Shown: positions 60,960-64,000 of the stretch, one piece after another
How the letters are laid out: every line of letters begins with the position of its first letter
Numbering within the stretch: the first letter of the stretch is position 1
Position numbers and translations under genes: made by a program
Source of the DNA: JBEVJC01 sp040510375
GTDB lineage: Bacteria; Bacteroidota; Bacteroidia; Chitinophagales; Chitinophagaceae
Reading direction: 5' to 3'
Assembly (NCBI GenBank): GCA_040510375.1
Contig: JBEVJC010000012.1
Span: forward strand, 248,001 to 312,000
Length of the DNA: 64,000 nucleotides
Notes under the pieces: model-generated
Told to the model about the DNA's origin: nothing
The model's input: the letters and a program-made list of their open reading frames with translations, nothing else
Databases searched by the model: none

Positions 60960-62471
60960 GTGATAAGATTAAATAAAAGAAATCTGGGTGAGATAAAAGA
61001 AAGGGCTGGTCTGGTGATACCTGATCGGCGACTGATGCAGTTACCGGAACGTGTATTGCAATTCGGCACCGGTGTGTTGTTGCGGGGACTGCCCGATTAT
61101 TTTATTGATAAAGCTAATCGCGCCAATCAATTCAACGGGAGGATCGTGGTGGTGAAGTCAACTACAGTCGGGTCATCAGATGAATATGCAGAACAGGATT
61201 CACTCTATACCTTATGTATACGGGGGTTACTCCATGGACAACAGGTGGAAGAAAATATTATACAGTCCAGTATCAGCCGGGTGTTGAATGCGTTAACCGA
61301 ATGGGAAAAAGTGCTGGAAGTGGCTGTCAGTAAGGATCTTCAGCTGGTGATCTCAAATACCACGGAAGTAGGCATTAATTTTTTCGCAGAGAATATCAGG
61401 GAGAGAATGCCTGTTTCTTTTCCGGGTAAATTACTCGCAGTACTTTTCAGGAGATATGAAACCTGTGGTTTGGGGGATGCACCGGGACTGGTGATCATAC
61501 CTACCGAACTGATCACCGACAATGGACAGGAGTTGAAACGGATCATTAATGCATTGGCGGTATATAATGAACTTGGTGATGATTTTATCAGGTGGCTGAA
61601 CTCAGAAAATTATTTCTGCAATTCACTCGTCGACCGCATTGTTCCGGGAAAACTTACAGGGGGGCTGCTGGAAACCACGCAGTCAGGATTGGGTTATGAG
61701 GATTCCCTGATGATCATGGCTGAAGAATACCGGTTATGGGCCATAGAGTCGGATTCGGCACACGTAAAACAAATCCTTTCTTTCAGTCTGGCCGATGAAG
61801 GAGTGGTGATCTGTGATGATATAAGCCGTTTCAAAGAACTCAAACTCCGGTTGCTGAATGGCTCCCATAGCTTCACTTGTGGACTAGCGATCCTGATGGG
61901 ATTCAGGACCGTTAAGGAAGCAATGGCCGATCCGGATTTTTATGAATTCCTCAGCGGGTTGATGAACGGTGAGATCGTTCCTTCCATCGTCAGCACAGAA
62001 ATCTCTGAACAGGAAGCCCTGATATTTTCGGGTCAGGTAATTGAGCGATTCCTCAATCCATATCTCGATCATCAGTGGGAACATATTACTGCGCAATACA
62101 GCCTGAAGATGAGGATGCGTGTTTTCTCCCTGGTGCGGGAATACACCCTACGCAAAAAACAGGTGCCTGTACATATGGCCCGTGGTTTTGCTGCCTATAT
62201 CCTGTTGATGGTTTCTGCAGCCAAAGCCGGCGGTAATTTTATTCATCCTTCAGGTGATCTCCGGATTGTAATAAAGGATCAGTTCCTGTCCGAATTCCTG
62301 GATCTGCCCGCGGGCTACCCGGAATTGGTGGAACGCGTAATCAACAACAAAACTTTATGGCCGGATGGTATGGATTCTATCCCTGGTTTTGCAGACGCCA
62401 TCGTACATGAGTTGTCAGGTCTTGAACAAAACCTTCTTACAAAAAAGAATAAAACGCCGGTTCATGAATAA
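60960..62471 (+). CDS. uxaB: Tagaturonate reductase UxaB
   Basis: A 503-residue NAD-dependent reductase of the mannitol dehydrogenase family. Start is GTG at 60960; no ATG lies closer. LPERVLQFGTGVLLRGLPDYFIDKANRANQFNGRIVVVKSTTVG is the typical front. Mid-blocks VISNTTEVGINFF and KLRLLNGSHSFTCGLAILMGFRTVKEAMADPDF carry catalytic residues. It reduces D-tagaturonate to D-altronate in galacturonate catabolism. The 8-bp overlap with uxaA suggests tight co-expression. Confidence 0.95.
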   Translation: MIRLNKRNLGEIKERAGLVIPDRRLMQLPERVLQFGTGVLLRGLPDYFIDKANRANQFNGRIVVVKSTTVGSSDEYAEQDSLYTLCIRGLLHGQQVEENIIQSSISRVLNALTEWEKVLEVAVSKDLQLVISNTTEVGINFFAENIRERMPVSFPGKLLAVLFRRYETCGLGDAPGLVIIPTELITDNGQELKRIINALAVYNELGDDFIRWLNSENYFCNSLVDRIVPGKLTGGLLETTQSGLGYEDSLMIMAEEYRLWAIESDSAHVKQILSFSLADEGVVICDDISRFKELKLRLLNGSHSFTCGLAILMGFRTVKEAMADPDFYEFLSGLMNGEIVPSIVSTEISEQEALIFSGQVIERFLNPYLDHQWEHITAQYSLKMRMRVFSLVREYTLRKKQVPVHMARGFAAYILLMVSAAKAGGNFIHPSGDLRIVIKDQFLSEFLDLPAGYPELVERVINNKTLWPDGMDSIPGFADAIVHELSGLEQNLLTKKNKTPVHE

Positions 62472-64000
62472 ACGGGTTCTCCGGGTTCACCCGAAAGATA
62501 ATGTGCTGGTTGCGCTTGACGATCTTCAGGCGGGTGAGGAAATTTTATTTGATGGGATAACATATAAATTCCATGAAGACATTCCTTCCAAGCATAAATT
62601 TTTCATGACCGATATGCAACAGGGTGATGGGATAATCATGTATGGTGTCCTGGTTGGTAAAGCGCAGGAATTTATTCCCAGGGCCGGTCGCATGACAACG
62701 GATAACACCAGGCATGCAGCAGACCCCTATGTGTTCAGGCCTTTTAATTATTCCTGGACTGCACCTGATATTTCCCGCTTTAAGGGAAGGACATTCAATG
62801 GTTATCACCGCCCTGACGGCCGGGTTGGTACAGCGAATTACTGGTTGTTCATCCCCACGGTTTTTTGTGAGAACAGGAATCTTGATGTGATCCGGGAGGC
62901 ATTACATAATGAACTTGGTTATGCAGTAACAGATAAGTACAAGGCAAAGACGCATTTGCTGGCAGAATTATACCGGTCGGGTGCAGACCCGGCCCAGGCG
63001 GACCTCTCCATCGATGAAGCCATGGTATCGACAGGCAGGTTGTTCAAACAGGTGGACGGAATCAAATTCCTGAATCACCAGGGTGGATGTGGGGGAATAC
63101 GGCAGGATGCAGCAGTGCTTGGCAAGTTGCTGGCGGCATATGCCGATCATCCCAATGTGGCCGGGGTTACCGTGCTGAGTCTCGGTTGCCAGAACCTGCA
63201 GGTGGAGGATTTTAAACGGGATCTGGCTGAACGTAATCCGGGTTTTGAAAAACCACTGTATATTTTTGAACAACAGCAATCAGATAGTGAGGAGGAACTG
63301 ATTACCGAAGCTATTCGCAAAACTTTCCTTGGTCTTGTAGAGATTAACAAATTAAAAAGAAGTCCTGCCCCGCTCAGCAAACTGGTAGTTGGCGTGAAAT
63401 GTGGTGGCAGCGATGGCTTCAGTGGGATCTCTGCCAATCCGGCTGTGGGTTATTGCTCGGATCTGCTGGTGGCACTTGGAGGAACGGTACTGCTTGCTGA
63501 ATTCCCCGAACTCTGTGGAGCCGAACAGGAACTGATCGACCGCACCAGGGATCCCGAAGCAGCAAACCGTTTCATCCGGCTGATGCGATCTTATAGTGAC
63601 GCGGCACTTGCTGCCGGTTCTGGTTTTCATATGAATCCATCACCGGGTAATATCCGGGACGGGCTGATCACAGATGCAATAAAAAGTACCGGTGCTGCAA
63701 GAAAGGGTGGTACATCACCGGTGGAAGACGTACTTGATTATACAGAAGGGGTGCGGCGTCCGGGCCTGAACCTGGTCTGCACTCCGGGTAACGATGTGGA
63801 GGCTACAACCGGGAAAGCCGCCAGTGGCGCGACTCTTATCCTGTTCACTACCGGACTTGGAACGCCTACCGGAAACCCGGTATGCCCCACCATCAAGGTC
63901 TCCAGTAATACGAAACTTGCCAGGAAAATGTCGGATATCATTGATATAGATACAGGTCCAATAATTGAGGGAACAAGTTCAATTGAAGAAATGGGAATAA
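62464..64000 (+). CDS. uxaA: Altronate dehydratase UxaA, 3' end cut by the window
   Basis: The frame runs from ATG 62464 to the window end and gives about 512 residues. The N-terminal SAF-like domain (about 1-90) begins NKRVLRVHPKDNVLVALDDLQAGEEI. The dehydratase domain has RPDGRVGTANYWLFIPTVFCENRN, HQGGCGGIRQDAAVLGKLLAAYADHPNVAGVTVLSLGCQN and VGVKCGGSDGFSGISANPAVGYCSDLL, with Cys residues likely for iron binding. It dehydrates D-altronate to 2-keto-3-deoxygluconate. It overlaps uxaB by 8 bp. Completing the route would need UxaC and a KDG kinase/aldolase, which are not in the window. Confidence 0.94.
   Translation, partial: MNKRVLRVHPKDNVLVALDDLQAGEEILFDGITYKFHEDIPSKHKFFMTDMQQGDGIIMYGVLVGKAQEFIPRAGRMTTDNTRHAADPYVFRPFNYSWTAPDISRFKGRTFNGYHRPDGRVGTANYWLFIPTVFCENRNLDVIREALHNELGYAVTDKYKAKTHLLAELYRSGADPAQADLSIDEAMVSTGRLFKQVDGIKFLNHQGGCGGIRQDAAVLGKLLAAYADHPNVAGVTVLSLGCQNLQVEDFKRDLAERNPGFEKPLYIFEQQQSDSEEELITEAIRKTFLGLVEINKLKRSPAPLSKLVVGVKCGGSDGFSGISANPAVGYCSDLLVALGGTVLLAEFPELCGAEQELIDRTRDPEAANRFIRLMRSYSDAALAAGSGFHMNPSPGNIRDGLITDAIKSTGAARKGGTSPVEDVLDYTEGVRRPGLNLVCTPGNDVEATTGKAASGATLILFTTGLGTPTGNPVCPTIKVSSNTKLARKMSDIIDIDTGPIIEGTSSIEEMGI

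Noticed and set aside
1..64000. Search by eye for CRISPR arrays, insertion sequences, integrases and rRNA.
   Set aside because: No regularly spaced repeats, transposase, integrase or rRNA sequence was found. Diverged tandem duplications found are reported separately and are not CRISPR-like.

Overview
The window looks like a chromosome segment from a Bacteroidota bacterium, most likely of the Chitinophagaceae type. The evidence is two SusC/SusD outer-membrane pairs, DUF4402 and DUF5689/DUF5123 families, the sufBCDSE order, signal peptides ending in Gln, and start codons without a clear Shine-Dalgarno. No phage, insertion sequence or CRISPR array was seen. All calls come from reading the sequence and recalling families; no database search was run.

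Layout. (1) 1-813: 5' part of a PAS-domain sensor kinase. (2) 907-5658, minus strand: a chaperone-usher-like fimbrial locus in the order major DUF4402 subunit, hairpin, PapD-like chaperone, second DUF4402 protein, usher-like outer-membrane protein. (3) 6204-15722, plus: a SusC/SusD pair followed by a DUF5689 lipoprotein, a secreted nucleotide pyrophosphatase/phosphodiesterase and a secreted calcineurin-like phosphatase, closed by a strong terminator; it reads as an organophosphate scavenging locus. (4) 15903-18088, minus: AraC regulator, DoxX protein, cupin, truncated haemoglobin. (5) 18329-20983, minus: a 129-residue protein, a radical SAM/SPASM maturase and an LpxL-like acyltransferase lacking its catalytic His, a candidate peptide or protein modification cassette. 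(6) tRNA-Arg(CCU), an NTF2-like protein and an SDR protein without the Tyr-Lys pair.

(7) 23086-34604, minus: one long gene train holding a PaoABC-type molybdenum hydroxylase (2Fe-2S, FAD/4Fe-4S and Mo subunits), its XdhC chaperone and MocA-like cytidylyltransferase, and the molybdopterin pathway moaA, moeA, moaD, moeB, moaE and a moaC-moaB fusion, plus a TauE/SafE permease. Enzyme, cofactor synthesis and cofactor insertion are therefore physically together. (8) 34787-37767, plus: AraC-type regulator, DUF1398 protein, Na+/solute symporter. (9) 37924-44004, minus: sufB-C-D-S-E, a DUF59 (SufT-like) protein and an Rrf2 regulator with an IscR-like cysteine cluster.

(10) 44279 to the end: a pectin utilisation locus. 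A LacI regulator is divergent from SusC/SusD and a surface lipoprotein. These are followed by pectate lyase (PL1), rhamnogalacturonan acetylesterase (CE12), a double pectin methylesterase (CE8-CE8), polygalacturonase (GH28), an unsaturated rhamnogalacturonyl hydrolase (GH105), and the galacturonate catabolic enzymes UxaB and UxaA (cut by the window end). A shared 9-mer with PurR-like character occurs twice in the lacI-susC gap and once before GH28, and may be the LacI operator. Three separate gaps in the right half carry diverged tandem duplications of about 42-66 bp just after a stop codon.
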